Assembly: GCF_031143425.1 (NCBI RefSeq)
Contig: NC_090443.1
Span: 1,055,043,554 to 1,055,107,553, forward strand
Length of the DNA: 64,000 nt
Direction: 5' to 3'
From: Pleurodeles waltl
Taxonomy: Eukaryota; Chordata; Amphibia; Caudata; Salamandridae
Shown piece after piece: positions 45,645-57,149 of the stretch. Below the pieces are notes generated by a model. That model was not told the origin of the DNA and ran no database searches. It worked only from the letters and a program-made list of their open reading frames with translations. Position 1 is the first letter of the stretch; each line of letters starts with the position of its first letter. The position numbers were made by a program, and so were the translations under genes.

Positions 45645-45650
45645 AATAAA
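45645..45650 (+). terminator. Polyadenylation signal near the 3' end of PLE copy 2
   Basis: AATAAA about 25 bp before the end of similarity with copy 1. Confidence 0.55.
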
Positions 45651-45675
45651 CCCCGTCCTCTCTTTTGTGACCTAG

Positions 45676-45765
45676 GGTTAGGCACACACATCTGCTCAAT
45701 GCCAGAATACCCTTGCAGGTGATAGACAGCTTTACGAATACACATAACTTAATTACTTTTGAAGT
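45676..45765 (+). pseudogene. LINE 3' tail displaced by the Penelope array (probable)
   Basis: GACAGCTTTACGAATACACATAA resembles the short stem-forming 3' ends of L2/CR1-type LINEs (GCGCTTTAxAAATAC-like). It lies directly after the array, in the position expected for the remainder of the LINE interrupted at 35323. Confidence 0.4.
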
Positions 45766-47960
45766 TAATTTTGGCTCTGTTAGCGCGAAGAGACATCAGG
45801 GTGTATGAAGTGCTTTATACATTGCATTAGCATTAACAAAATGACAAGCAATGAGTTGGATATTAATATATTGTGCATACTGGTTGATTACTGAGTTCGG
45901 AGTTTGTGCCCTCCCCAAATACTACCTCCCTGTGCTGCCCTGAGAGCCTACTGCAGAAAGTGTCAAGGTACTTCGCCCAGTTTGCACAGCCACAGTAGGA
46001 CTGATGCCGGGACCCCAGGGACAAACAACCTCAACCAATCCACTTGGGTCTCAGTTGCCCCAGTATACCTTACGGCACCCTGAATGGGGCCTGATAGAGG
46101 GGGCACTTGAGGGGGAAAGCAGGACACCATGGAGTGCTAAAAAGTTTAAAGTGGTTTCTTGAACACAAGCAGCGAGTGAATGACACAAGTCACTCAATCA
46201 GAACATAGTAAAGAAGAAATGCTCCAGAGGCGGGGTAAAGAAAGACTAGGGAGGAAAGCCATCAAATAAGAAGCAGTGAAATGGGCCAGATTAGAAAGCC
46301 ATCCAATCAAGAGCTTTGGGCTGGCCCATAGCCTAAAACATACATTTTAATGTATTAGAGACAATACATCTTCAACCACAGACAATTAAAACCGTCTGTA
46401 GGCAAGAGACTGAAAGGTATTCGGAGCATTAACACAACGAATAACTTGGGGCACTGCAAGACTCATCCAGGGAGCTGGGAAGGTTAAGTGCAGCTCCAGT
46501 AAGCAACATACTCTCATCACTAACACCACAGATGACACCATCATCCATAACATTCTCACATCTTACCTGATGATCAGTCTATACAGGAATGCAGCAGCTA
46601 CGGTGTGGTGCCCTACGCAGAACCCCATGAGATTTAGAGACTCATGTCATTCGGGAACTTGAATGAACATCTGTCTAGAAGCAAAAAGTTAAAAAAAACT
46701 CTTAGTGGTGGATGATGTAATGGTCACAATTTCCAAAAAGCAAAACATAAATACTGTTCACGCTCACTGACACAGCTACATAAGGAAACATATTCAAAGT
46801 CAATTTTAGCAACAACTCCACTACACAGGGTCTTTGTTGTTGGATGTCCTGCAGGAAAATACCCAGCACTGACATTATATAAATACACATTTGCCCTACA
46901 GGGCCGGTAATTAAAATCCTGGAGCCCCTTGTTGGTATCTTTTAGCCTCTGCGAAAATAAACCCTCATAGTCTTTGTTTACTCCCCCATTCCAAATGGCA
47001 GTCCCATCCAAATGTGGGGCTCACAATGGATCCAATTTATATCAAACACCCTCAAAAAGTGACCAACTATACATCGGCTTTGCTTTTTTTAGACTGTGCA
47101 CATACTTTTGAAGGAATCAGAGTATGCAACTATAAAATCATAATAGGAAAAAAAATATGCTGCAAAACCACCATTTTTAATTAATAGTGGAGTTGTACCA
47201 CTTTTTCGCCCTGATTACCAGTCTGGTTTGGGGCTGCTATACGTCTTGCACTGGCCTCTTGCTCTCCAATCCAGGTACCTCCCTGGCTGGGGGGGAAGTG
47301 CGCAAGCCACAGTTGGGCCAGGTGGCATCTCTGCTCCCAGTAGGAAAGTGTGGCTGCACAGCTGGGTCCTGGAAGCAGTTGTAGCATACGGCCCTTTTCT
47401 GGGCTACAGCACCAGCAGCAAGTGGGCAGTTTGGTTGCTGTTGGGCCATCTTCTTTCAGACAAATGAGCTTTGGGGTCAGTAGCTATAGCCTCCCTTGAA
47501 CAAGACTTCAATGCAATGCTCTTTAAGGCGCAGGTTTGCGGTCGGTTGTCTGGGTTGCTTCGAGGAGTTTCTGGGGAGCAGCAGCTGGATCTGGTTAGGC
47601 ACACATGTGCCGAGGGCAGCCACTCAGACACTTCAGCACACTTGCACCTCGAAGCAGTAACTTTACACTTACTGTGGAGTAGTTTGCACAGCCACACAAT
47701 TGACAAGTGCTGAGGGCTAGCTTCAAACTAAGTCTATATGGCACACTTGGGCAATTGCCACAGCTATGTCAGCAAGTCACTTCAGACACAAAAGCAAGTG
47801 CCATAAGCCAGGGATGGTCCCTTCTTCAGCAGTGCAGACAGCTAGGGCACAAACCAGCAAGTGCCACAGCCACAATGGCAGGGTTGACCGTACCTGCTTA
47901 GGCACACTTTGGCAATGCCAAAAATCCTCCTCAACATCAGTTATTGGCTCCAAGTTGCTA
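45766..47960. other. Unassigned stretch
   Basis: No coding or RNA gene was recognised. From about 47560 to 47910 the element GGCACACTTGGGCAAT(G/T)GCCA and GCAAGTGCCA recur irregularly, suggesting a decayed short tandem or part of the TTAA-ended repeat that follows. Confidence 0.3.
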
Positions 47961-47969
47961 CTATGCCAC

Positions 47970-49856
47970 AAGCACTTGGCCCACCTACACAAATGAGGTA
48001 TCATTTTTACCGCGAGACTGAGGGGAACATTGGGTGGTATGAAATGTGTCCCAGTGCGGTGATCCCACACAGAAATGTGGGACAAATGTGATTCTTTAGC
48101 TAAATTTGAGGTTTGCTGAGGATTCTGGGTAAGAAAACATTGGGGGATCCATGCAAGTCACACCTCACTGGACTCCCTCGGGTGTCTAGTTTTAAGAAAT
48201 GTCTGGGTTTGGTAGGTTTCCCTAGAAGGCTGCTGAGCCCAGGACCAAAAAACGCAGGCGCCCCCCTGCAAAAACAGGTAGTTTTGTATTTGATCATTTT
48301 GATGTGTTCACGTTGTGTTTTGAGCAATTTCCTATCGTGGGCGCTAGGCCTACCCACACAAGTGAGGTACCATTTTTATCGGGAGACTTGGGGGAACGCT
48401 GGGTGGAAGGAAATTTGTGGCTCCTCTCTGAATCCAGAACTTTCTGTCACAGAAATTAGAGGAAAAGGTGTTTTTTTGGTCAAGTTTTGAGGTTTGCAAA
48501 GGATTCTGGGTAACATAACCTGGTCAGAGCCCCACAAGTCACCCCATCTTGGATTCCCCTAGGTGTCTAGTTTTCAAAATTGCGCTGGTTTGCTAGGTTT
48601 CCCCAGGTGCCGACTGAGCTAGAGGCCAAAATCCACAGGTAGGCACTTTGCAAAAAACACCTCTGTTTTCTGTGAAAAAATGTGATGTGTCCACGTTGTG
48701 TTTTGAGCCATTTCCTTTCGTGGGCGCTAGGCCTACCCACACAAACATTTTTATTTATCGGGAGACTTGGGGGAACACAGAATAGCAAAACAAGTGTTAT
48801 TGCCCGTTGTCTTTCTCTACATTTTTTCCTTCCAAATGTAAGGCAGTGTGTAAAAAATACATCTATTTGAGAAATGCCCTGTAATTCACATGCTAGCATG
48901 GGCACCCCGTAATTCAGAGGTGTGCAAATAACCACTGCTTCTCAACACCTTATCTTGTGGCCATTTTGGAAATACACAGGTTTTCTTGATACATATTTTT
49001 CACTTTTTATATTTCAGCAAATGAATTGCTGTATACCCGGTATAGAATAAAAACCCATTGAAAGGTGCAGCTCATTTATTGGCTCTGGGTACCTAGAGTT
49101 CTTGATGAACCTACAAGCCCTATATATCCCCGCAACCAGAAGAGTCCAGCTGACGTAACGGTATATTGCTTTAAAAAATCTGACATCGCAGGAAAAAGTT
49201 ACAGAGTAAAACGTGGAGAAAAATGGCTGTTTTTTTTTTTTTCACCTCAATTTCAATTTTGTTTTTATTTCAGCTGTTATTTTCTGTAGGAAACACTTGT
49301 AGGATCTACACAACTGACCCCTTGCTGAATTCAGAATTTTGTCTACTTTTCAGAAATGTTTATCTTTCTGGGATCCAGCATTGGTTTCTCACCCATTTTG
49401 GTCACTAACTGGACGGAGGCTGAAAGCACACAAAATACTAAAAATGGGGTGTGTCCCAGTAAAATGTCAAAATTGTATTGAAAAATTAGGTTTTCCAATT
49501 CAAGTCTGTCTGTTCCTGAAAGCTGAGAAGGTGGTGATCTTGCCACTGCAAACCCTTAGTTGATGCCATTTTCAGGGGAAAAACCACAAGCTGCCTTCTG
49601 CAATCCTTTTTTCCCATTTTTTTGAAAAAAACTAAATTTTCACTGTATTTTGGCTAATTTCTTGGTCTCCTTCAGGGTAACCCACAAAGTCTGGGTACCT
49701 CTAGAATCCCTAGAATGTTGGAAAAAAAGGACGCAAATTTGGCGTGGGTAGCTTATGTGAACAAAAAGTTATGAGGGCCTGAGCGCGAACTGCCCCAAAT
49801 AGCCAAAACAATGCTCGGCACAGGAGGGGGAAAAGGCCTGGCAGCGAAGGGGTTAA
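47970..49856 (-). mobile_element. TTAA-ended non-autonomous repeat with internal direct repeats (piggyBac-like?)
   Basis: The right end reads GCAGCGAAGGGGTTAA, so on the minus strand it begins TTAACCCCTTCGCTGCC, the form expected of a piggyBac-type terminus with its TTAA target. Inside are about 2.5 direct units of roughly 370-385 bp. GGCC(C/T)ACC(T/C)ACACAA(A/G)TGAGGT occurs at about 47979 and 48346, with a shortened one at 48730. GAGGTTTGC...GGATTCTGGGTAA occurs at 48109 and 48489. No transposase frame is seen. The left terminus was not found, so family and left boundary are uncertain. Confidence 0.5.
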
Positions 49857-50640
49857 AGAAAGAACCAAAGTGCACCCATGGTATATGTCCTTGCATTAGT
49901 GTAGATTTATGGCTTTCATGAATTCACAAGAATTTATGGGACTAGGCCAGGAAACCTTGTTTCTAGAAAATATCTGTGAACTCTATTTTAGCACAAATAG
50001 GCATGTGTAGATTTTCTAATATGAAAATCTGGTAGGTGTTTCCAAGTTCACTTTCCCTCCAACAACTTTTTTTTCCAGCAACGCTTGGGTGCCAGCAGCT
50101 GGGGTTAACAGACTGCGGCTTAGTAGCAGCAAATCTGCCTCCGGCCAGAGTCAGATTGGTAAGTAGCGCAATGGACTGGTATCTGAGTTGCAGCCGTGGG
50201 TCGCATTTCTGGGCAGGGCGGAGGCCGATTTGGGCTGCATCTGTGCTGTTCAGATGCTGCCATCGGCCAGTTGGGGCTGGAGCGGCCTCACTGGAGGCAG
50301 GCCGGCCTCTGTCGCCTCGCTTTTACCAGGGGGGTGAGGGTGCCATTCCCAGTCTCTCCCTAGGCCAGCCCAAAAATGCATGCAGATGCAGCAGGGACTG
50401 AGCACCAGGGGCCTGACTTATATTCAGGGGTGGTTCACCGCTGTGCCTGAAGTCCTGGAAACATCTGCATTTTTTAGATCTCAGTGATGTTAAGAAACAC
50501 TCCTCGTTCAGACAACACTGAAACCACTGAAGCAGTGTTCTGCCAAAAGAAGCAATCCACAGGTGCGGCCCTCGGCCTATTCTGCACCTCAATCAAACGC
50601 TGGTGCATCGAGGGCAGTTGGGGAGCAGCCGTCCCTTCCA
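49857..50640. other. Unassigned stretch
   Basis: No gene was recognised. GC content rises from about 50100 towards the CpG island. Confidence 0.3.
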
Positions 50641-51700
50641 GGCTCCAGAAGCCCTAGGCCCCCTTGACTGTAACGGGGCGAGTGAGCACGCCACTGCCCG
50701 CTTCCCGAGGGGCCAGGCTTGCGAAAAGGCCTCACTCTCGCCCACTGCTAACCCTCGAGGGCACCGACTGACGAGATCGATAAACCGGCTTTATATCACC
50801 AGATTCAGGAAAAACACATATCGATACATCCGGGAGCGCCGCGATGTGCTCCTCGGTGAAGAGAAGGGACCCATAACCCGCGCTATTGTGTCGGGGCCCT
50901 CCCGGCGGCGGAGCCCACCCTCACCAGGGCCGCGCCGGCGCCAGAATGAACTGCGCATGGGCGGGGCCGCGCGCTGCAGGCGTTCCAGACGCGTGGGCGG
51001 CGAGGCAGGCCCCGCCCCCACGCGCGAGAACCAACCCGAACGCGGCCGCCGCTCCGCGCAGGACTCGCGCGCTCCGCATTCTTTTGTACCTGTACGGTTA
51101 TAGTTACATTGACATCGCGTTCACTACCTATGAAGAGGCGCCAGAGCGCGCAGTACCTCTGCTGGGACGCCGAGTGACTTATGGAGCAGGCCGTGACGTA
51201 GAAACGCCGAAACGGTGACGTCAGGTAGCGCGCGGACACGGAGTCGCATGACAGTCTTTGACGGGTACTCGGACGTCAGACCAGACCCCTCCCAGAAGCC
51301 TCAGCGCCGCCTGCTCCCGAAATGCGCACGCGCGCTCGCAGTGCAGTTTTCAGATGCGCGAGGGCGGGCCCAGACGCGAGTAAGAGTGGGCGGGGCCATG
51401 GAGCGCAGGGGCTTCCTATTGGAGGTTTCGCAGAGCGAGGCGGGGTCAGAGAGTTGCAGGGCGTGGCTAGAGCGCCGCTCTGTGGTTGGCGCCAAGCGGC
51501 TGGAGGACGCGCTCTGAGGAGAGCACGACGCTCGTGTGTCGCCGGCCGAGCTACTGTCAGGGAATGATGTCCTCTGCCTCCTTCTCTCCAGATTCCTCTT
51601 TCCGTGGGGGGTCTCGACGCCTCCCGCTCCGCGATGGTCTCGTCAGCCTCCTACCGGCGGATACAAACGGAGGAGCACGTTGCAGGCGACAGACTCACGG
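50640..51700. promoter_or_regulatory. CpG island, probable host promoter (possibly bidirectional)
   Basis: About 1 kb of GC-rich, CpG-rich DNA in an otherwise CpG-poor window. Motifs seen: GC boxes GGGCGGGG (50959-50966 and 51388-51395), a perfect CRE TGACGTCA (51216-51223), an NRF1 site TGCGCACGCGCG (51323-51334) and an inverted CCAAT box ATTGG (51418-51422). Such a set is typical of housekeeping promoters, often bidirectional. No TATA box was seen. The neighbouring gene is not identifiable from this window. Confidence 0.7.
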
Positions 51701-51790
51701 TTTTTAAAACCCAAAATGGCCTTGTCCATGAGGAAAATAAAGCCCCACCAATTTTTTTTCTTCTTTTTCCGCTCTTGGCTCTTCCCATGA
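51631..51790 (+). other. Candidate first exon or 5' UTR downstream of the CpG island
   Basis: An open frame starting at the ATG near 51631 (MVSSASYRRIQTEEHVAGDR) lies just after the promoter motifs and continues open past 51790. I do not recognise the protein. The frame is also compatible with untranslated sequence, and there is no strong splice donor to settle it. Another ATG frame (51486-51707) overlaps. Confidence 0.2.
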
Positions 51791-51923
51791 GTTGGCGGGT
51801 GTGTGGTTCATTTCCTCTGGGCTCCATAACCTGCGCTCCTGGGGTCTCATTCAGCTCCTGCGGTTGGGGCTGCTCTTCCTGGGTCTCTGCGCCAGCCTCA
51901 GGAATGGGCTTCAAGGCAGATTC

Positions 51924-53740
51924 ACAGATGTTAGACCTGACAGCCTTAGGGTGGTCACCCCCAACTTTTTGCCTGCCCCCCTCCACTTTTTGGACACTGT
52001 TTTTGCTGGTTTTAGAACTGTGTGCACTTTACCACTGCTAACCAGTACTAAAGTGCATATGCTCTCTCTTTAAAACATGGGGACATTGGCTTATACCCAA
52101 TTGGCTTATTTAATCTACTAGTAAGTCCCTAGTAAAGTGCACTACATGTGCCCAGGGCCTGTAAATTAAATGCTACTAGTGGGCCTGCAGCACTGATTGT
52201 GCCACCCACATAAGGAGCCCCTAACCATGTCTCAGGCCTGTCATTGCAAGGCCTGTGTGTGCAGATTCACTGCCACTTGTCTTGGCATTTAAAAGTACTC
52301 GCCAAGCCTTAAACTTCCCTTTTTCTACATATGTCACCCCTAAGGTAAGCCCTAGGTAACCTATAGGGCAGGGTGCAATGTAGGTAAAAGGCAGGACATA
52401 TACCTGTGCAGTTAATATGTCATGGTAGTGTAGAACTCCTAAATTTGTTTTACAATGCTGTGAGGCCTGTTCCTTCCATAGACTAGCATTAGGGCTACTC
52501 TCATATACTGTTTGAGTTGTAGATTATAACCTGAAAGGAGTAACAGGGTTATATTTAGTATGGCCAGAATGGTAATACGAAATCCTGCTGAGAGGTGAAG
52601 TTGGATTCAATATTACTATTTTAGAAATGCCAGTTTTAGAAAGTGAGCATTTCTCTGCGCTTAAATCCCTCTGTGCCTTTCAAGCCACGTCTGGCAAGGT
52701 TTAGTTGACAGCTCCCTTGTGCATTCACTCAGACAACCCCAAGCACAGGATGCTTAGTCACACCCTAATGGCACCCTGGAAGACAGGATGGAACTGAAAG
52801 GGGACCTTGTGTACTTCTAAGCCACTCTCTTATGTCTCCCCCACTTCAAAGGCATATTTCGGTATTTAAACAGGGCCTCTGACCCTGCCAACCTAGACAC
52901 TTCCCCAGACACTCCTGGACATGATACCACTGGTGAAGAAACGCTGAACTAGAACCTGCAACCTGCCAAGAGGAACTGCCTGGCTGCCCAAAGGACTCAC
53001 CTGACTGCTTTTCTGCGAAGGACTGCTGTCCTGCTGTTGCCCTGCTGCCTCGCTGGCCTCTGGCTCTGCTGAGAAGTGCTCTCCAAGGGCTTGGCTAGAG
53101 CTTGCCTCCTGTTCCTTGAAGTCTCATGGCCAAAAAGATTTCCTCTTGCAAAGAGCTCCTTGTGCAGCGAAAATTAGAAGCACAGCCTGCCAGAAGCGAC
53201 GCACAGCCTACATCGCATGAGAAAATCACCGAACCGGAACAACGCAGCCCATCTCCCTCAGAGGAGATCGACGTAGCGCCAGCATTGAGACCGGAATTTG
53301 GGCGCACAGCCCATTGGATTAACGCATAGCCGAGCCGGAACAACGCAGCCCAACTTCCTGCGAGAAGAGTCGACACAGGGCCTGCCGTGCAACAGAAATT
53401 TCCCCGCATCGCCTACTGGATCAACGCAGCTCCTGTTGACTTCGTCTTGCACATTCAGGATTTCTCCGCATCGTCCCCGGGACGTCCGAATACCCCCAAC
53501 CTGAAGAGGATCGAAGTCAGCATGCTGGAAATCGACGCAAAGCCTTCCCTGCATAGAAAAATATCAATGCATCATCTGTGTGCACACGGAGAAACTGACA
53601 CACACCTCCCTGTTTTCCATGCATGTCCTCCTCTGCGGTCCCTTGCAGAGAATGTGAACGCAAACCAGGTACTTTGTGTTTGCAAGAGACATTTGTTGCT
53701 TTTGTTTTGTTCTTGCAAAGACCCCATTTCTAACAACAGA
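51924..53740 (+). mobile_element. Solo LTR, 1807 bp, with 5-bp target duplication
   Basis: From TGTTAGA (51929) to TCTAACA (53735): 7-bp perfect inverted ends with TG...CA. ACAGA is duplicated exactly at 51924-51928 and 53736-53740. No internal coding region is present. The later half contains CpG-bearing imperfect repeats, for example CCGGAACAACGCAGCCCA at 53234 and 53335. A diverged inverted fragment of the same family lies at 18830-18960. It sits about 200 bp beyond the CpG island. Confidence 0.92.
53150..53560 (+). repeat. CGACGCA-type imperfect repeats, about 101-bp period, within the LTR
   Basis: CCGGAACAACGCAGCCCA recurs after 101 bp, and variants of (G)CGACGCA, GTCGACACAGGGCC and ATCGACG are scattered through the block. 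The density of CpG here is much higher than in the rest of the LTR. Confidence 0.6.
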
Positions 53741-56700
53741 TATCTGAGAAAACAAAGCATCTGCTATTCATGAAAGAGCTGCTCCACCTATTCTTAAGAA
53801 TATCAGCACCCACGAGTCGCACCTGCCAGCCTTGATCGTGGGAGGCTGATGGGTTTGCTCTATTCCAGATCCCACAGTCCACACAGGACTTACCCACAGG
53901 ATCCTCCGAACCCTTGACCGTCACCTACTAGGTCCCACCGACTGCTGAGTCTTTGAGGCATCGCAACAACTAAAACGGCCTGTCCACATTAAACACAAAA
54001 AAAAAGAAGAACTCTTGCTACAGAACAAACGGCTAGATATACGAATACAGGAACAGTGATTTCCTCATATATTATTTTGCAAATGGCAATTAGGACATTG
54101 CTATTCCTAATTTATGAAACTCTTTAGTTTCATTATTGATTTGTAGTGGGTTGGAAATAGTTACCTCATGAATATTAGTAGGGTATGGCGCAGTTTGTGA
54201 CCCAGTACGGTTTGCTGCCATCACTGGGATGATAACAAAAAGCATTTTTGCAGTAGTTGACGGCCCATTCGCAGGATCAAGCTGTTTGCAAACTTGAAAA
54301 TGCTTCACATCTAGCCCAAAGTTCTTAAGGCAAGTTCTTCAGCCTCTGAAAAAACAAGTTAACTGTGTCAATATCAAGACTACAATATGAAAACATTAGT
54401 GTGCATGGCTATACATATGGTGTCTCAACAAATCTTTCCATTTATCAATCGTACTCACTTAAAGTAGCCATCTAATCCATCCTCATACCCATGTTCCTAG
54501 AAACTCATTTTTTGCTTCTTGCCTAACATAACTTCAGGCGCCTCTCCTACTTACCAGGTCTCTCTATCTCCTCATCCATAACACCAGTCCTTGTCTTTCA
54601 CCCATCATGCCTCTGCAATTCTTATGACTACATTCTGCCCTTCAACCGCAGTACACTCTTCTTTTTTGGGCTACCCATTTCATGCTCCTCTTTAGTCTGT
54701 CCTCCTTTTCTTCCTAGATGTCTCTCTGCTTGCAACAGGCCCTCGCCAAACTGTTTCCTTCCCAACTACTGCTCTCGACACCTAAGGTCTTATCCAGTCT
54801 TCCCCCCTATAAGACATAAACCTTGTACATACTATACTCTGCCACCTAGCCACAACCCTTACCATCAGAAATTCTCTAACCTTTTGGGTTTTCATTCAGT
54901 GCTGACTTGTAAAGCTTTTCTCCCTCTCCCACCTTCATCAGGGGTGTGAAATGTCTGTAGATTGAAGCCCAAGGCATATGGTTTGGAGTCAAGGACAACA
55001 CATTTTCATGTTTACTTTGTCCAAAGGGTAAGTTGGACAAACCTGCCGCACAAACCCTTTATCTGCTAAGCTACAATACAGATCTGTGAAAGAGGATTGT
55101 ATGCCACAAAGTGTCAGTCAGTTGCTCAAACTTGTATATCTGATTCATCTATGCAAAGACTTTACTACTCCGGCTAGCACTGTAAGGAATGCCATGAGCT
55201 GTGAGCTCAGTTCCATTACTGATTGCGGTTCCAATGCAAAAGTATGTATACATGTTTGAAGTGTAAAACTTTTTGGCTACTTAATGATGCTCCTTGATTA
55301 TACGCAGAAGCCTATAAGCAAAATTGGTGATTGTTTTCAAAATAAAATGTACAACAAAAAATTGGAACTTGCAACAAAAATACTTTGTTAAATTGTCATC
55401 TAACTTTAGATACCATTCCTCAGAGGTGTCTCTTTGTAAACTATTTGATGCATGTCACTATTTAAAACAAAAAAACAAAAATTGAGGGAGAATCGGGACA
55501 ACCTGGAAATACATTAAGGGTCCAATGATTAAAGAAAGACACAAAAGTACACCCAATTTGTCCTTAACATTGATGCAGATTTCTGACTTTTCAGTAATTC
55601 ACGTTTACCAGAGTATGCCTGTAAACAATAGTGACATTTTTATTTGAAGCTATACAAGTGTATGTTTGCTTATGCAGAGGTCCCCTGAGCAATTGTAAAT
55701 TCCGTTTTCATATACCTCCTTTTTCTCTGACACAAAAACCTACCTCTGGTCTTGTGAGGAGTTAGTTCCAAACCTCCAAGGTGGGAAGAGATAGGGAGGA
55801 CTTGGTGAATGCCCTTCTACGTTGAAGTTAGTGGGTGTGTACAGACTTACAGGGCATTCAGACCTAGAACTACCATTTCTTACCTCATTTTACCTTCTCC
55901 TTGTAGATTTTCAGAAGCATGGCAATCAGAATCTTGGTAGAATCCAACCCCTTATACAAAAAAATAACAGGAGCTGTTACCTGAGCTCAGATATAATCAG
56001 AGTGCTACCATAATTTGTCATCTCACTGCATGGCACAAAAAGGGACAGGTAGAGTTTTAAAAAGAATAAGTAGGTTTATAAAGCACCCAAGCCCTTGGGG
56101 AACTAGATATTTTCTAAAAATGTAAACCCCTTAATCATGCATTAAGCCCTTTGCTCAGAAGAAAGCCCAACTCATGCTAAAAACATCTGCTTAGCCAAAG
56201 CTCGCCATCAACTCTCAAGCATTTTCAATGATGCCAGCTCCCCAAACAAGAACCAAAGCAACGTCTGTGATCTCACGTCAGCTTACAGCATTTATTTATC
56301 ATGGAATCTTTAGACCTAGTCTAGATGATCATGGATCCTAAACTCACTGCCAGGCATGCCTTTGGTGCAATATTTGCACCACAGGGCCTTTTCTTGTCAG
56401 TAGCATATCATGTGACATGGACGTCCTCTTGCCAAATCCAATTGCCAAATCTACAGGATTACCTCCTAAAGCATCTGTTAAGACAGTGAAAGCAGCTGGA
56501 GGATCATACCTTGCCCATCCCAGCCCCCAGTTCTTAATGACCCAGAAATGTCAGCTTAGCAGTTCCTCATCTAGCTGACTTCCGCCCTTAATAAGGTTCT
56601 GATGATGAGCAGGATGGCTCTGTCTAAGGAATTCACGGTAGATGATATTAGAACTCATAACTGTCAAAGTCAAAAGAAAGATCTCTAGAATTACCCTTGA

Positions 56701-57145
56701 AAAATAAGAAAAGACAAAAGAAAGTTGCAATACCATTTGAGAACATACAGGGTTGTAGTCAGAAAAGGCATAAAGGGCCTGCTTGATTGAGCAGACCTAC
56801 AAGGCTCTCTATAAATGATCCCCGAATTCTTGGTTCTAAAATGTTTATCATCCAAAAAGATATACTAAAACTTTGTGACTTTCTAGTGACTCCATCTAGA
56901 GCGCCAAAGACCTGGAAAAATATCAGGAGGATAATGCAAAAAATGCCACATTTGTCATCAGACAGTTATTCACCACCACAACACTTTCTTCTAACCTTTA
57001 AAGCTCCATCCAAGAACGGCCTAAAAATGAACAAAAGATTGTGGTGGCTATTTTCAAGTGTATTCTCGTTAACTTTGCTGCTTCAGTCGGATGCAGTACT
57101 CCCAGACGTTGTCCAATCTGCAGAGGCCGTTTTCTAGGGAAACTG
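53741..57145. other. Long unassigned stretch
   Basis: There is no supported gene in 3.4 kb. It is pyrimidine-rich in parts (54440-54900) and AT-rich elsewhere. The open frame at 56787-57137 (116 codons) may belong to the LINE relic that follows but has no recognisable motif. Confidence 0.3.
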
Positions 57146-57149
57146 AAAG

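Larger units (their letters stand above)
39881..45675 (+). mobile_element. Penelope-like element, copy 2 (near full length)
   Basis: Follows copy 1 head to tail without spacer. It contains about 240 bp of leader, ORF1 (40122-41063), the overlapping RT/GIY-YIG ORF (to 43323), a pyrimidine-rich 3' UTR, a promoter-like block with TATA, a second hammerhead and AATAAA. The offset between the ribozymes, and between the AATAAA signals, is 5794 bp, which is the unit length. Sequence after about 45675 no longer matches copy 1 and reads as LINE tail. The tandem can be read as a 5' pseudo-LTR arrangement, in which the 3' part of copy 1 supplies promoter and ribozyme for copy 2. AGGCA occurs near both outer edges (35317-35321 and 45680-45684), a possible target duplication. 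Confidence 0.93.

Noticed and set aside
49853..49856. Complete piggyBac-type element with both termini
   Set aside because: Only the right terminus is visible; no matching left TTAA end was found between 46 and 48 kb.
50603..51239. Arg/Ala/Pro-rich open frames in the CpG island
   Set aside because: High GC removes stop codons in all frames; no conserved motif or exon structure favours one.
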